From an uncultured Ilumatobacter sp. (GTDB lineage: Bacteria > Actinomycetota > Acidimicrobiia > Acidimicrobiales > Ilumatobacteraceae), in assembly GCA_937891565.1 (NCBI GenBank), contig CALAHA010000213.1, forward strand, positions 1-5,674: a stretch of DNA of 5,674 bases. The letters run 5' to 3'. Shown piece by piece: positions 5,476-5,674 of this stretch (position 1 is the stretch's first letter; each line of letters opens with the position of its first letter). Made by a program: the position numbers and the translations under genes. The notes under the pieces were generated by a model. The model did no database searches. It saw only the letters and a program-made list of their open reading frames with translations, and was not told the DNA's origin.

Positions 5476-5674
5476 CTATCCCAAAGCGAGCACGCCAATA
5501 CCGCCGACCACACCGGCAATTCCAACGATCTGCCACCAGTGCAGGGTGTCGTCGTCGAACGCTGCAGACAGGGCTGACGACACCACAGGGAACATGGACG
5601 TTGTCACGGCAACCGAGCCGAGCGAGCCGCGCTGGGTGCCGAGGACGAATGCGATCATCCCGGCGCCGCCGAGA
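5476..5674 (-). CDS. EamA/DMT-family transporter, C-terminal end (5' truncated)
   Basis: The visible 65 residues are the end of a drug/metabolite-transporter superfamily membrane protein, whose members export or import small metabolites such as amino acids or nucleotide precursors. The frame is open through the right window edge, so the start and most of the protein are outside; the ATG at 5658 is internal. Two hydrophobic segments are seen: GSLGSVAVTTSMFPVVSSAL (residues 11-30 from that ATG) and WQIVGIAGVVGGIGVLALG (42-60). They match the last two helices of the second EamA domain, including the family-typical pattern of a helix rich in small residues, then S/T..PVV, then a short loop, then the final helix. 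The loop reads AFDDDTLHWWQ, with aspartates where most relatives carry a conserved GE. The gene ends in TAG and is followed by the small-protein gene. The substrate is unknown. Confidence 0.8.
   Translation of the reverse strand, partial: LGGAGMIAFVLGTQRGSLGSVAVTTSMFPVVSSALSAAFDDDTLHWWQIVGIAGVVGGIGVLALG

Overview
The window is high-GC DNA with strong G/C preference at third codon positions. Its gene content (an F420-type luciferase-like oxidoreductase, an actinobacterial-style acyl-CoA ligase, a GT4 glycosyltransferase) suggests an actinobacterium. A marine or freshwater Acidimicrobiia-like lineage fits the style of the proteins, but that finer placement is inference. No tRNA, rRNA, CRISPR array, insertion sequence or phage gene was found. 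This looks like ordinary chromosomal housekeeping and accessory metabolism.

Layout from left to right: (1) the 3' portion of a plus-strand PLP-dependent lyase/decarboxylase closely resembling sphingosine-1-phosphate lyase, cut by the left window edge; (2) converging on it after only 16 bases, a minus-strand fatty-acyl-CoA ligase; (3) a 116-base gap holding a nested inverted repeat; (4) a minus-strand GT4 glycosyltransferase that reads towards the ligase; (5) a 286-base region between the glycosyltransferase start and the next gene, holding a GC hairpin and a possible small or frame-broken minus-strand gene; (6) a plus-strand LLM-class flavin/F420-dependent oxidoreductase; (7) a minus-strand small protein of about 70-76 residues with no recognised family; (8) the C-terminal end of an EamA/DMT-type membrane transporter, cut by the right window edge.

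The genes do not form one obvious pathway. The closest functional link is between the S1P-lyase-like enzyme, whose family releases a long-chain aldehyde, and the acyl-CoA ligase, whose family activates fatty acids. They are convergent, so they are not co-transcribed. The glycosyltransferase and ligase could share a minus-strand transcript, but the inverted repeat between them may separate or regulate them. Three starts (the ligase, the oxidoreductase and the small protein) have a TAnnnT hexamer only 7-10 bases upstream, which suggests leaderless or nearly leaderless transcripts. No clearly new system is visible. The least explained items are the small minus-strand protein near the right end, the possible broken gene head-to-head with the oxidoreductase, and the nested dyad upstream of the ligase.
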